From NCBI GenBank assembly GCA_947175295.1, contig CAMWMK010000029.1, forward strand, positions 1 to 37,184: a stretch of DNA of 37,184 nucleotides. The letters are read 5' to 3'. The stretch is from an uncultured Porphyromonadaceae bacterium (GTDB taxonomy: Bacteria; Bacteroidota; Bacteroidia; Bacteroidales; Muribaculaceae). The first letter of the stretch is position 1; the number at the start of each line of letters is the position of its first letter. Positions 25,971 to 32,702 of the stretch are shown piece after piece. The notes beneath the pieces are model-generated. The model saw only the letters and a list, made by a program, of their open reading frames with translations. It made no database searches and was not told where the DNA came from. The position numbers and the translations under genes are program-made.

Positions 25971-28352
25971 TCATTTCACTGATATCTTCCTTACTGCATT
26001 GCCTTGGCGCAGGATATAGATGCCTTGTGGGAGCGCTGCGGTCGATGTCGTGCCGAGGAGGCGCCCAGCGGTGTCGTAGACTTCGCAGGGGAATGTCGGG
26101 TCGATATCGGCCTGAAGCTGTCTGGCGGCAAGCGGTTCGGTGCCGAGGATAGGGGAGATCTCTACGTCTGTCCCCATAGGCATGTGTAGGGTAAGTGTTT
26201 CCGTTTCGTAGGTGATGGAGCCGGTCTTCCCTCCGGTGGTCACCTTAAGTTCCCAGCCGTTGACGTAGAGGCCGTCGGTGTCGGAATCGCAACAGACCGT
26301 GAGTTTCCGCCCGGGGAAGAACTTGCCGTTGAAGTTCCCGGAGTTCAGCGCGATGCCGTTGACGGTCAGCCTGCGTCCGTCGCCTCCGTTGAGGATGGTC
26401 AGCGCTACGGGTTTCTGCAGGCCGAAGAAGTCTGCTAAGTGATTGTAGAAGAAAGCCGGCCGCTTCCGGCTCCATTCCTTACCCCAGTCAACTTCCTGGC
26501 TGTAGACGGGCCACCACGGATTTATCTGGTCGCGGTGGAATTTATATTCGGTCTTGATTTCGTCATATCGTGCGTCGATGCGTGCGGTGATGGCGTCTGG
26601 TGTAAGGAAGTCGCCCATGTAGACGGCACAGCGGTCGATAAACATATCCTTGAATTCCGGAGTGTCGAGCAGGCGGCGGAAGAGGCGCGTGTGTTCCCGT
26701 TTGTTGGCCCAGTCGTTGCGGTTGTTGTCGTAGCCCTGGGTCGTGATCCAGTTAAGGGTGGGATAGTCGGCCCGTTCGCCGTAGAGACCCATTCCGAAGT
26801 CGGTGTCTTTCGCTACCCAACGCCAGCGTCCCCCTTCGGCCTGCGGTCGCCACATGACGATGTTGTTGCCCGGGAAATCCTTGTTGTCGAAGAAGGTGCC
26901 CATGATCATGAGGTTGCAGAATTCTCCGGTGTCCATAACCGCGTCATATTCGGCGAATGTATGGTCGGTGGCGGCATAGAACTCCTGGAATGCGTTGAAG
27001 CTGTCGATAGATCCTTCCTTAAGTTCCCACCAGTTTTCCACCATGTCGATGTCTTCGAGTCCGTCGTAGTAGGAATATATGTTGTCTTCGTTGCTTCGCG
27101 GGCGGATATTGAGGATTCCCTTGTATTCGCCGTTGATGTAGAGGATTGCGGGGCGTGATGGTTGCCAGTCGAGGTCGCAGTTCATGCCCATGCACTGTTG
27201 CATTACGGCGTCGCGCATATACATGTAGTCGAAATCATTGCCTGAATTGCGCATCTCAAATGATTTGAACTCCCCTATGCCCGGGGTCTGGTCGGGGAAG
27301 AACTCATAGTTGAAGCGTTTCTCTCCGAAGCGTTTGTTGGCGTAGACGGCAAGCGATTTGAGGGCGCTGCCACGTGTGGCTCCCCCTTTCACTCGGGTTT
27401 CGCAAAGCTGATTGATGGAGCTTTCTGTATCTGCAGCTTCGAAATATTCGATGTTTATCGGACGGCGCCAGTCATACTCATAGTTTGGCGTATGGTTGGT
27501 ATAGTTGCCCTGTACGTATATGCCGAGCTTGTTGCCGTAGAAATAATCGCGGTTGGTCACCATCGACACTACAGGGAGAGTCAGTTCACGTGGATGGTGG
27601 ATGTAGGAGTGGGTGGTGGAGCGGGGCGAGAGGTATCCGTCGCAGAAGAGTTTCGCGCGCACGGTCCTTGTCACCGACATATGTATCGGATTGGTGTATA
27701 TGGGGCTCGTTTCCGTAGGTTCCGTTCCGTCGAGGGTATAGCGTATGGTGGTTCCTTCGGGAGCATCTGCGGGGATCGAGAGGGTGAGGTCGAAGGTTTT
27801 CGATGTCACTTTTCCGGGATGGCTGAATACGGGCTCGCCGAGTATGTCTTTGCAGAGTGTGCCGCAGTTTGCCTTTCCGGGAGTGGGAGAGGCCTGGTAT
27901 CCCCATTCGTCGCTGTTGTCGGTCTTGCGTCCGTAGGCTATGTTTGGGGCAGGCTGTTTCTTGAGCCCTTCGAGATGGTCTACCGTTTCATCGTTTTTGA
28001 AGAGATATACCGCTCCGTCTTTGCCGGATTCGAGTCGGAAGTCGGTATGTCTGCCTCGGTCTGACTTGTCGCAGTAGATCACGATGTATTTTCCTGCCGG
28101 GATGGACCCTGCGGGGAGACTGTAGGCTTTAGAAGCTTTGTCTTTAGTGCCGAGGCTGTAGTCGGCGAGGCTTTCGGCGTCTGGTCCGGGATTGTAGAGT
28201 TCTACCCAGGAGTCGGGAAATTCGTTGAAGTCGTCCATGATGCAGTCGATGTTCGACTGCATTATCTCGTTTATGACGAGGTGGGCCGAAGCTGCCGGGA
28301 TTCCGACGGCTACGGCTGCCGCCATAAATATTGATCTGAAGGTATTCTGCAT
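25971..28352 (-). CDS. Secreted CotH-like protein with lamin-tail and chitobiase-like domains
   Basis: A 793-residue exported protein. The signal peptide (about 23 residues) is followed by a lamin-tail domain (LVINEIMQSN ... WVELYNPGPDAE), a chitobiase-like C-terminal beta domain (GTTIRYTLDGTEPTETSP), then a CotH kinase-fold domain (about 255-600) with RVKGGATRGSALKSLAVYA, FEMRNSGNDFDYMYMRDA, ILNIRPRSNEDNIYSYY and the metal-site-like WVAKDTDFGMGLYG. A C-terminal beta domain and a type IX secretion-like sorting tail (VYDTAGRLLGT ... LPQGIYILRQGNAVRKI) end it. CotH in Bacillus is an atypical protein kinase; whether this extracellular homologue phosphorylates anything is unknown. It has its own promoter at 28418-28449. 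Confidence 0.85.
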   Translation of the reverse strand: MQNTFRSIFMAAAVAVGIPAASAHLVINEIMQSNIDCIMDDFNEFPDSWVELYNPGPDAESLADYSLGTKDKASKAYSLPAGSIPAGKYIVIYCDKSDRGRHTDFRLESGKDGAVYLFKNDETVDHLEGLKKQPAPNIAYGRKTDNSDEWGYQASPTPGKANCGTLCKDILGEPVFSHPGKVTSKTFDLTLSIPADAPEGTTIRYTLDGTEPTETSPIYTNPIHMSVTRTVRAKLFCDGYLSPRSTTHSYIHHPRELTLPVVSMVTNRDYFYGNKLGIYVQGNYTNHTPNYEYDWRRPINIEYFEAADTESSINQLCETRVKGGATRGSALKSLAVYANKRFGEKRFNYEFFPDQTPGIGEFKSFEMRNSGNDFDYMYMRDAVMQQCMGMNCDLDWQPSRPAILYINGEYKGILNIRPRSNEDNIYSYYDGLEDIDMVENWWELKEGSIDSFNAFQEFYAATDHTFAEYDAVMDTGEFCNLMIMGTFFDNKDFPGNNIVMWRPQAEGGRWRWVAKDTDFGMGLYGERADYPTLNWITTQGYDNNRNDWANKREHTRLFRRLLDTPEFKDMFIDRCAVYMGDFLTPDAITARIDARYDEIKTEYKFHRDQINPWWPVYSQEVDWGKEWSRKRPAFFYNHLADFFGLQKPVALTILNGGDGRRLTVNGIALNSGNFNGKFFPGRKLTVCCDSDTDGLYVNGWELKVTTGGKTGSITYETETLTLHMPMGTDVEISPILGTEPLAARQLQADIDPTFPCEVYDTAGRLLGTTSTAALPQGIYILRQGNAVRKISVK

Positions 28353-28417
28353 TCTGAATCGTTGTAGGGTTGGATGTAATATGGCTGTAGTGGCAGCCTG
28401 AGAATCTTGCTATGATG

Positions 28418-28449
28418 CAAATTTAAGCATAAGATTTCAGATTTACAAA
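28418..28449 (-). promoter_or_regulatory. Promoter of the CotH-like gene
   Basis: On the minus strand TTTG (28449-28446) and TAAATTTG (28425-28418) are exactly 26 bp apart centre to centre and match the Bacteroidetes -33 and -7 consensus fully. The start would be near 28410, about 58 nt before the ATG. Confidence 0.75.
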
Positions 28450-28492
28450 TAATTATGGGGATATTACGGAAAAATCCGGAGGAATGATATGG

Positions 28493-28525
28493 AAAGACCC
28501 CGCCAAGGCTTATGGCAGGGTCTTT
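28493..28525 (-). terminator. Terminator of the minus-strand hypothetical gene
   Basis: AAAGACCC (28493-28500) pairs with GGGTCTTT (28518-28525), extended inward by GCC/GGC. It lies 50 bp past the stop of the 28575-29135 gene and just upstream of the CotH promoter, separating the two transcripts. Confidence 0.75.
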
Positions 28526-28527
28526 AC

Positions 28528-28558
28528 TTCGGACTTACGTCCTCAGCACAGTGTTGAG
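28528..28558. repeat. Dispersed palindromic element, copy 1
   Basis: TTCGGACTTACGTCCTCAGC followed by ACAGTGTTGAG. It contains a small dyad GGAC-TTAC-GTCC and a larger one CTCAGCAC-A-GTGTTGAG. A second copy with only a few differences is at 32253-32282. Both copies directly follow a gene 3' end. Confidence 0.6.
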
Positions 28559-28574
28559 GCGGAAGGGATTGCTG

Positions 28575-29135
28575 TTATTTCTGCTGGAGGGGTGTCATGT
28601 GGTAGCCGAGGGCGTTGAGCTCCAGCTCCATTCCGGCGAGATAGAGCTGATGCAGGGCGGCTACGAAGCATCCGAAAGCGGCGTCCGTTCCGTTCTCCAC
28701 CTGCTCGTGGGTCAGAAGGCTATGTACTCTTGAAGCGCATTCCGCCACGAGTTCGATCATCTTCTCGGCGGCTTCCCCTTCATATCCGAGTACTGTCTTT
28801 ACGACTGTGTCGTCGAGGTTGTCGTAGCCGTTCATGTCGCGTAGTGCTTCATAGTAGTCGGTGCGGTCGGCGTTTGCCACCCAGTCGGTATCCCAGTAAT
28901 AAGCCATGGCCATACCTACAAACATTATCCAGCCCAGCGACACTACGGGATATTCCTGGAATTCCTTTGCTCCGTCGGGGAGATAAGCACGTCCGATCAT
29001 GGTCCATTTCTCCTCCACGTCCGGACATTCCGGCACGTGGGGGTCAAGCGCCTTTTTATACTGCAGGAAGCTCGTCAGGTCTTCCCTTACCTTCTCTTCA
29101 AATTTCTTAGCTATTTCCTTGCTGTCGTTTTCCAT
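28575..29135 (-). CDS. Hypothetical protein of 186 residues
   Basis: A small, acidic, probably cytosolic protein that I do not recognise. Its composition and intact frame look like a real gene. The N-terminus is a charged helix (KEIAKKFEEKVREDLTSFL), the centre has a semi-hydrophobic stretch rich in aromatics (VSLGWIMFVGMAMAYYWDTDW) that is probably buried rather than a true membrane segment, and the C-terminus is mostly helical (AEKMIELVAECASRVHSLL). No signal peptide is present. It is transcribed alone: its terminator is at 28493-28525, and the upstream neighbour (kinase) is divergent. Confidence 0.7.
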   Translation of the reverse strand: MENDSKEIAKKFEEKVREDLTSFLQYKKALDPHVPECPDVEEKWTMIGRAYLPDGAKEFQEYPVVSLGWIMFVGMAMAYYWDTDWVANADRTDYYEALRDMNGYDNLDDTVVKTVLGYEGEAAEKMIELVAECASRVHSLLTHEQVENGTDAAFGCFVAALHQLYLAGMELELNALGYHMTPLQQK

Positions 29136-29357
29136 AATAAATCAGTTTTTAATCCAAGATATAAACGATTTTCCTGCCTTGATGGTTTGGTGCCTGTTAA
29201 TTTCAAATTAATCAGCAGCAAAGTCGAAATTCATCGGTTATTGAAAGATCTAATGCGAATTCTTATCCCGAACTCGCGTTATTATTTATTATCTCGAAGT
29301 AGAACTCGTCATCGGCTCATGTTTTTATTCGGATAAGGACTCGGATCAAGGAATTGA

Positions 29358-29389
29358 TTTTTATTTTTGGAGTAAAGGTATTAACTTTG
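29358..29389 (+). promoter_or_regulatory. Promoter of the protein kinase gene
   Basis: TAACTTTG at 29382-29389 is an exact -7 match. The -33 position (29358-29361) is TTTT, one base off TTTG, at 26 bp centre to centre. The rest of the divergent gap (29136-29357) contains no gene that I can see, only an isolated AT-rich 15-nt palindrome at 29197-29211. Confidence 0.55.
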
Positions 29390-29423
29390 TAGTCAAAATG
29401 TCAAATGATACTATCTGGATGAT

Positions 29424-30644
29424 ATGATACCGAATTCGATGGGGGGGCCGGTTGATGGTGGGATGCCGGGAGAATGTCTGGAGCCGTTCAGGAGGGGGAC
29501 CCGTAATCTGCTGTGGCTGACGGTAAGAGAGGGGAGGAGGTTTATCCTCAAGGGATTACCGGAGGCGTTGCGCTCGCATCCGGAGGAGACGGCACGTCTG
29601 CGCAAGGAGTATTCGCTCGGACTTCGGATAAGCCATCCGGGGATTGCAGGGATATATGGTTTTGAGACGCACCCAACAGTAGGGCCGGTGATTGTAATGG
29701 AATATATCGATGGGATAACGTTGGGAGACTATCTCTGGAAGAACAAATCGATTCCGCAGAAGGATAGGGTGGGAATAGCCCGCCAGATAGCGGATGCCCT
29801 CGCCTATATGCATTCAATGGGAGTGTCGCATCGGGATTTGAAGCCGGACAATATCCTTGTAACACGCAGGAACGAGGCGAAGATAATCGACATAGGACTC
29901 GGGGACAGCGAGGACTCGGTGATCTACAAGCAGTCGCTCGGCACGGATGAATTCGGAGCTCCGGAGCAGCAGAAGCCATATGTGGGTGATTCTCGTTCCG
30001 ACGTGTATTCTTTCGGGAGAATATTGGACATGCTGCTTCCTGAAAGGAAATTCCGCAAGTTGAGAAAAGGATGCCTGAAGGAGAATCCGGCCAAGCGCTT
30101 GACGATGCAAGATGCTGTCGAAATGCTTGACTCAGAACATAAGCCACGTAAAAGGAGTTTCTGGTGGTGGGTTGGGACTTTCTATGGTGTGATGTTAGTC
30201 CTGGGGCTTGTAATAGGACTGTTTGAGGAACTGACAGGGAAAAAACCGGACCGACACACGCCGGGAGATGATCCATATATGGTCTCTACGGCGGATACGG
30301 TAGCCGGGTCAACAGTATCGGCTGTGGATGCCACAGAATCGGATGAAGGGCCGAATGGTTGGGATATATTGTTTGAGCATACACAGATGCTCGACAGCGC
30401 GATAGCTGTATACGACGTATATTTTGACAGGGACAGGCGAGCATGGAAGGATTCGAAAGAAGAGCGGAACCGGTTGGCCCATGACATAGCCGACCATATG
30501 CTGGAAGAGCTGTTGTCGGCCGGATACAAGCCTATTGAGGCTGACATATATCTAAGTACATATTGGGAATATGTGGTCGATGCCAATAAGAAGATGGATG
30601 AGGTTATGGGGCATCTGAAGGAACTTCAGGATCAGGCAAAGTAA
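29424..30644 (+). CDS. Membrane Ser/Thr protein kinase (Hanks type)
   Basis: A 406-residue eukaryotic-like kinase. An N-terminal kinase domain (about 20-225) has the ATP lysine in RFILKGL (Lys43), an alpha-C glutamate (Glu62), the catalytic loop SHRDLKPDNIL (Asp138), a DIG in place of DFG (Asp156), an APE-like GAPEQQ, and SDVYSFGRIL. The glycine-rich loop is poorly formed (FRRGTRNLLWL). One membrane segment follows near residues 246-268 (WWWVGTFYGVMLVLGLVIGL). A C-terminal region of about 135 residues lies on the far side, with a Thr/Ser/Asp-rich linker and a helical end. It may sense envelope signals. Its 3' end overlaps the convergent HTH-like gene by 41 bp. Confidence 0.85.
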   Translation: MIPNSMGGPVDGGMPGECLEPFRRGTRNLLWLTVREGRRFILKGLPEALRSHPEETARLRKEYSLGLRISHPGIAGIYGFETHPTVGPVIVMEYIDGITLGDYLWKNKSIPQKDRVGIARQIADALAYMHSMGVSHRDLKPDNILVTRRNEAKIIDIGLGDSEDSVIYKQSLGTDEFGAPEQQKPYVGDSRSDVYSFGRILDMLLPERKFRKLRKGCLKENPAKRLTMQDAVEMLDSEHKPRKRSFWWWVGTFYGVMLVLGLVIGLFEELTGKKPDRHTPGDDPYMVSTADTVAGSTVSAVDATESDEGPNGWDILFEHTQMLDSAIAVYDVYFDRDRRAWKDSKEERNRLAHDIADHMLEELLSAGYKPIEADIYLSTYWEYVVDANKKMDEVMGHLKELQDQAK

Positions 30645-31218
30645 TGGAGAAGGTGATGCCGGAGGCTGCTCCTGCCATGGCCGTCATGGGGTGTGATCCT
30701 TCGCGGAATACGCGTGGGAAATATACGGGAGCGTGCTGCGTGAAGCAGCCGCATTCCACTTCGTCACCTTTGCGCAGTGTAGTGGAATTCTCCACATCGA
30801 TTACTTTAAACAGAGTATTACCGAGATATATCATGGTGCAGACGCGGTTTGGCTGCCATCGTAGCTCTACTATGGTGTCTTTGGGCAGACTGCGACTTTC
30901 TACGAACGTCCCGGTGTATTCGCGTGACTGGACGGGGACGTCGGCTGCCGTGAACTCTTCAATGTCTTTGAATCCAATTAGGCGGCAAAGTGCAGTTATG
31001 GTATAGGCGTTGGGACGGTAGTCTGCGCCGGTGTCGGATATGTATCCCCATATGCGTTTAAGGGTTGTGGCGCTGACTGTGCCACAACCTTCTGCTTTCA
31101 ATAGGTCGGAGAGACGGGAATAGTCGTCGGGAGACTTTATAGGGAAAGGGAGCCGCTGTTCGACTTCCTTTTTGAGTCGTTGGAGTTGTTCGGTGTCTAT
31201 TGTATGTCTTTTTTTCAT
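30604..31218 (-). CDS. HTH-like putative regulatory protein
   Basis: A 204-residue cytosolic protein. The N-terminal 90 residues match a pattern that I know from many Bacteroidetes proteins: a helix, then SRLSDLLKAEGCGTVSATTLKRIWGYI, then ITALCRLIGFKDIEEF, likely a helix-turn-helix DNA-binding unit. The C-terminal part (about 95-190) is beta-rich (TIVELRWQPNRVCTMIYLG, KGDEVECGCF), possibly a ligand-binding or oligomerisation domain. No catalytic motif is visible. The gene converges on and overlaps the kinase gene by 41 bp, and is divergent from the lipoprotein gene. A regulatory link to either is inference. Confidence 0.7.
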   Translation of the reverse strand: MKKRHTIDTEQLQRLKKEVEQRLPFPIKSPDDYSRLSDLLKAEGCGTVSATTLKRIWGYISDTGADYRPNAYTITALCRLIGFKDIEEFTAADVPVQSREYTGTFVESRSLPKDTIVELRWQPNRVCTMIYLGNTLFKVIDVENSTTLRKGDEVECGCFTQHAPVYFPRVFREGSHPMTAMAGAASGITFSITLPDPEVPSDAP

Positions 31219-31240
31219 GTGTCAATATTAATTGATGGGG

Positions 31241-31269
31241 TAGCGGACGCACGGGCCGTGCGTCCCTAC
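31241..31269. repeat. REP-like extragenic palindrome
   Basis: A perfect 21-nt dyad at 31245-31265 (arms GGACGCACGG and CCGTGCGTCC around one G) is extended by GTAG and CTAC on the outside with one bulged C. It sits between the divergent HTH-like and lipoprotein genes. The GTAGGGACGCACGG-type core is a sequence that I recall as widespread between genes in gut bacteria. Confidence 0.7.
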
Positions 31270-31302
31270 GAGGCAACGGTAGCCGTTTGTTTTTTGCGGA
31301 TT

Positions 31303-31310
31303 CAAAATTA
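31303..31310 (-). promoter_or_regulatory. -7 promoter element of the HTH-like gene
   Basis: On the minus strand TAATTTTG matches TAnnTTTG exactly, with transcription starting near 31295. The REP-like palindrome would lie in the 5' leader. The -33 position is weak. Confidence 0.5.
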
Positions 31311-31374
31311 GTGAAAATATTTGAAATAGACTTAAAGGAGTCCATGGTGGACAGAAAAATGGACTAAAATGGAA

Positions 31375-31406
31375 TTTCCAATCATGGACAAATAGCATTA
31401 ACTTTG
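31375..31406 (+). promoter_or_regulatory. Promoter of the lipoprotein gene
   Basis: TTTC at 31375-31378 and TAACTTTG at 31399-31406 are 26 bp apart centre to centre. The start would be near 31414, about 30 nt before the ATG at 31445. Confidence 0.65.
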
Positions 31407-31444
31407 CAGGCGAAAACATTTCATAACTCAAAAACGGAATCATC

Positions 31445-32242
31445 ATGAAGAAAGAAAGAATGGCGGGAATCGTTCCCGCATGGAAGATCGGAAGCATGGC
31501 GCTGTCGCTGCTCATGCTCCTTGGCCTTGGCGCCTGCGGCGAAAAAAAGACAGAACAGACAGTGACGCCTATGACGACTTCAATCCTCGGCCCGGCCGGA
31601 GATGTGTTTGAAGTAGTCGACAAGCCTCGCACACTCTCGGTGAAAGACAATTATTCCTTTAATCTGAGTGTAAGTGTCAAGCGTACAGCGGAAGGCTCTG
31701 TGAAAGATCTGGAATGGGGTCTTGAACTTCTTGACGAGAACGACGAGGTAATAGTTTCGGATGAAGATTTATTTTCAATTGATGGCCGTGATACTCTTGA
31801 AGGGATTAAGGTCGGAGATGTGGGTAATCTTAAGATGCCCCTGCATCATAATGTCGATGAGTCGGATGTAAAGAAGATTACAAAGTTCAGGGTGACTTCA
31901 AAAGCGAAGAAGGACTGGGGTTCGTCATCTTCGGCTACAGATGAAGTAGCAGAGGAAGTCGTAGCGGAAGAAGTGGTTGCTGATGATGGCGCTTCCGCAT
32001 CCTCTGGCAGCGAAGACTGGGATAAGGTCCTAGACGAGTATGAGGAATTCATCGATAAGGCGGTGGCCTATGCCAAGAAGGTGAATGAGGGCGACATTTC
32101 CGCCATGGTGGAATACGCATCGATGCTGGAGTCTGCCGAGTCGCTGCAGAAGAAGCTGGAGAATGCCGGCTCCAATCTTTCCGCAGCCCAGGCTGCACGT
32201 CTCAACAAGATATCCATCAAGTTGGCTCAGTCCATGAGGTAA
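31445..32242 (+). CDS. DUF6591-like lipoprotein
   Basis: A 265-residue lipoprotein with a hydrophobic stretch ending in lipobox LGLGAC followed by GEKK. The ORF starts 17 residues before MALSLLMLLGLGAC, and that inner Met could be the true start. After a beta-sandwich-like region (about 40-155, FEVVDKPRTLSVKDNYSF) comes an acidic low-complexity linker with a repeated EEVVAEEVVA unit. The C-terminal helical domain (WDKVLDEYEEFIDKAVAYAK ... LSAAQAARLNKISIKLAQ) resembles DUF6591, common in Bacteroidales lipoproteins of unknown role. A promoter lies just upstream, and the palindromic repeat copy 2 follows the stop. Confidence 0.8.
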   Translation: MKKERMAGIVPAWKIGSMALSLLMLLGLGACGEKKTEQTVTPMTTSILGPAGDVFEVVDKPRTLSVKDNYSFNLSVSVKRTAEGSVKDLEWGLELLDENDEVIVSDEDLFSIDGRDTLEGIKVGDVGNLKMPLHHNVDESDVKKITKFRVTSKAKKDWGSSSSATDEVAEEVVAEEVVADDGASASSGSEDWDKVLDEYEEFIDKAVAYAKKVNEGDISAMVEYASMLESAESLQKKLENAGSNLSAAQAARLNKISIKLAQSMR

Positions 32243-32252
32243 GGCTTGTTAT

Positions 32253-32282
32253 TTCGGACTGCGTCCTCAACACAGTGTTGAG
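32253..32282. repeat. Dispersed palindromic element, copy 2
   Basis: TTCGGACTGCGTCCTCAACA followed by CAGTGTTGAG. The core CTCAACAC-A-GTGTTGAG is a perfect 17-nt dyad. It lies 10 bp after the lipoprotein stop, in the same plus-strand orientation as copy 1 at 28528-28558, although the two neighbouring genes face opposite ways. Confidence 0.6.
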
Positions 32283-32307
32283 ATTGAGGTGGATTTCCGG
32301 AATTTTA

Positions 32308-32339
32308 TTTGGAAGTAAGGAAATTAATTATTAATTTTG
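32308..32339 (+). promoter_or_regulatory. Promoter of the structured RNA
   Basis: TTTG at 32308-32311 and TAATTTTG at 32332-32339 are exactly 26 bp apart centre to centre. Both boxes fit the consensus. Transcription would start near 32346. With the CotH promoter it is the best promoter in the window, and no ORF of credible quality starts behind it for 350 bp. Confidence 0.75.
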
Positions 32340-32345
32340 CGCCAA

Positions 32346-32645
32346 GACATCGGAGGAGACTCCTCCGGTGTCTTGGAGATATATAAAGAGCGTTTACGAA
32401 GCGCTTGTCTCTTGACTGTTTGGAATTCTGGCAGATTTCAGTGGTCGTCAAGGACAAGGCAGCTGTAGATGCCCGCAGTGATGTAATGTCATGCTTTCGG
32501 CAGAGGGGCCCACATGTGGGCTAAAGCCGAAGGCATAGCTTACATATACGAGCGTGGGCTTCTGCGTTGCCGTCCTTACGACCAGGGCAATGCCAGAAGC
32601 CTCAAGCAGTGGGACGGCGACGAGTACGGATCCCACGCTTTTTTG
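32346..32645 (+). ncRNA. Putative structured non-coding or leader RNA of about 300 nt
   Basis: Behind a consensus promoter lie several strong hairpins: a stem of about 16 bp at 32342-32376 (CGGAGGA/TCCTCCG core); a long hairpin at about 32481-32545 (ATGTAA...TTACAT outside, TTCGGC/GCCGAA, and GCCCACATGTGGGC at the tip); and 32557-32601 (GGCTTCTG/CAGAAGCC with TTGCC/GGCAA). The end (32604-32640) is a GC-rich hairpin followed by six T. AGCGTGGG (32551-32558) and AAGCAGTGGGA (32604-32614) can both pair with the same 3' arm. I see no hallmarks of RNase P, tmRNA or SRP RNA. 6S RNA or the Bacteroidales-1 motif remain candidates; the 5' end is approximate. It could also be a regulatory leader for the gene at 32703. 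Confidence 0.55.
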
Positions 32646-32646
32646 T
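32604..32646 (+). terminator. Terminator of the structured RNA
   Basis: AAGC-A-GTGGGA (32604-32614) pairs with TCCCACGCTT (32631-32640) with one bulged A, followed by TTTTGTTTG. It ends the RNA 57 bp before the next gene, so read-through or antitermination would be needed to express that gene from the upstream promoter. Confidence 0.7.
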
Positions 32647-32702
32647 TTGCTGACTTAACGCTTCGGAGGGGAGACTGCGGCATAGATAATAAACGCTAAA
32701 TC

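Noticed and set aside
29197-29211. Perfect 15-nt palindrome TTAATTTCAAATTAA upstream of the kinase gene
   Set aside because: Same shape as the array units but a single, very AT-rich copy, which can easily arise by chance.
32448-32699. Small ORFs (about 60 codons) inside the structured RNA region
   Set aside because: They overlap strong stems on both strands, lack starts with any context and have no recognisable product.
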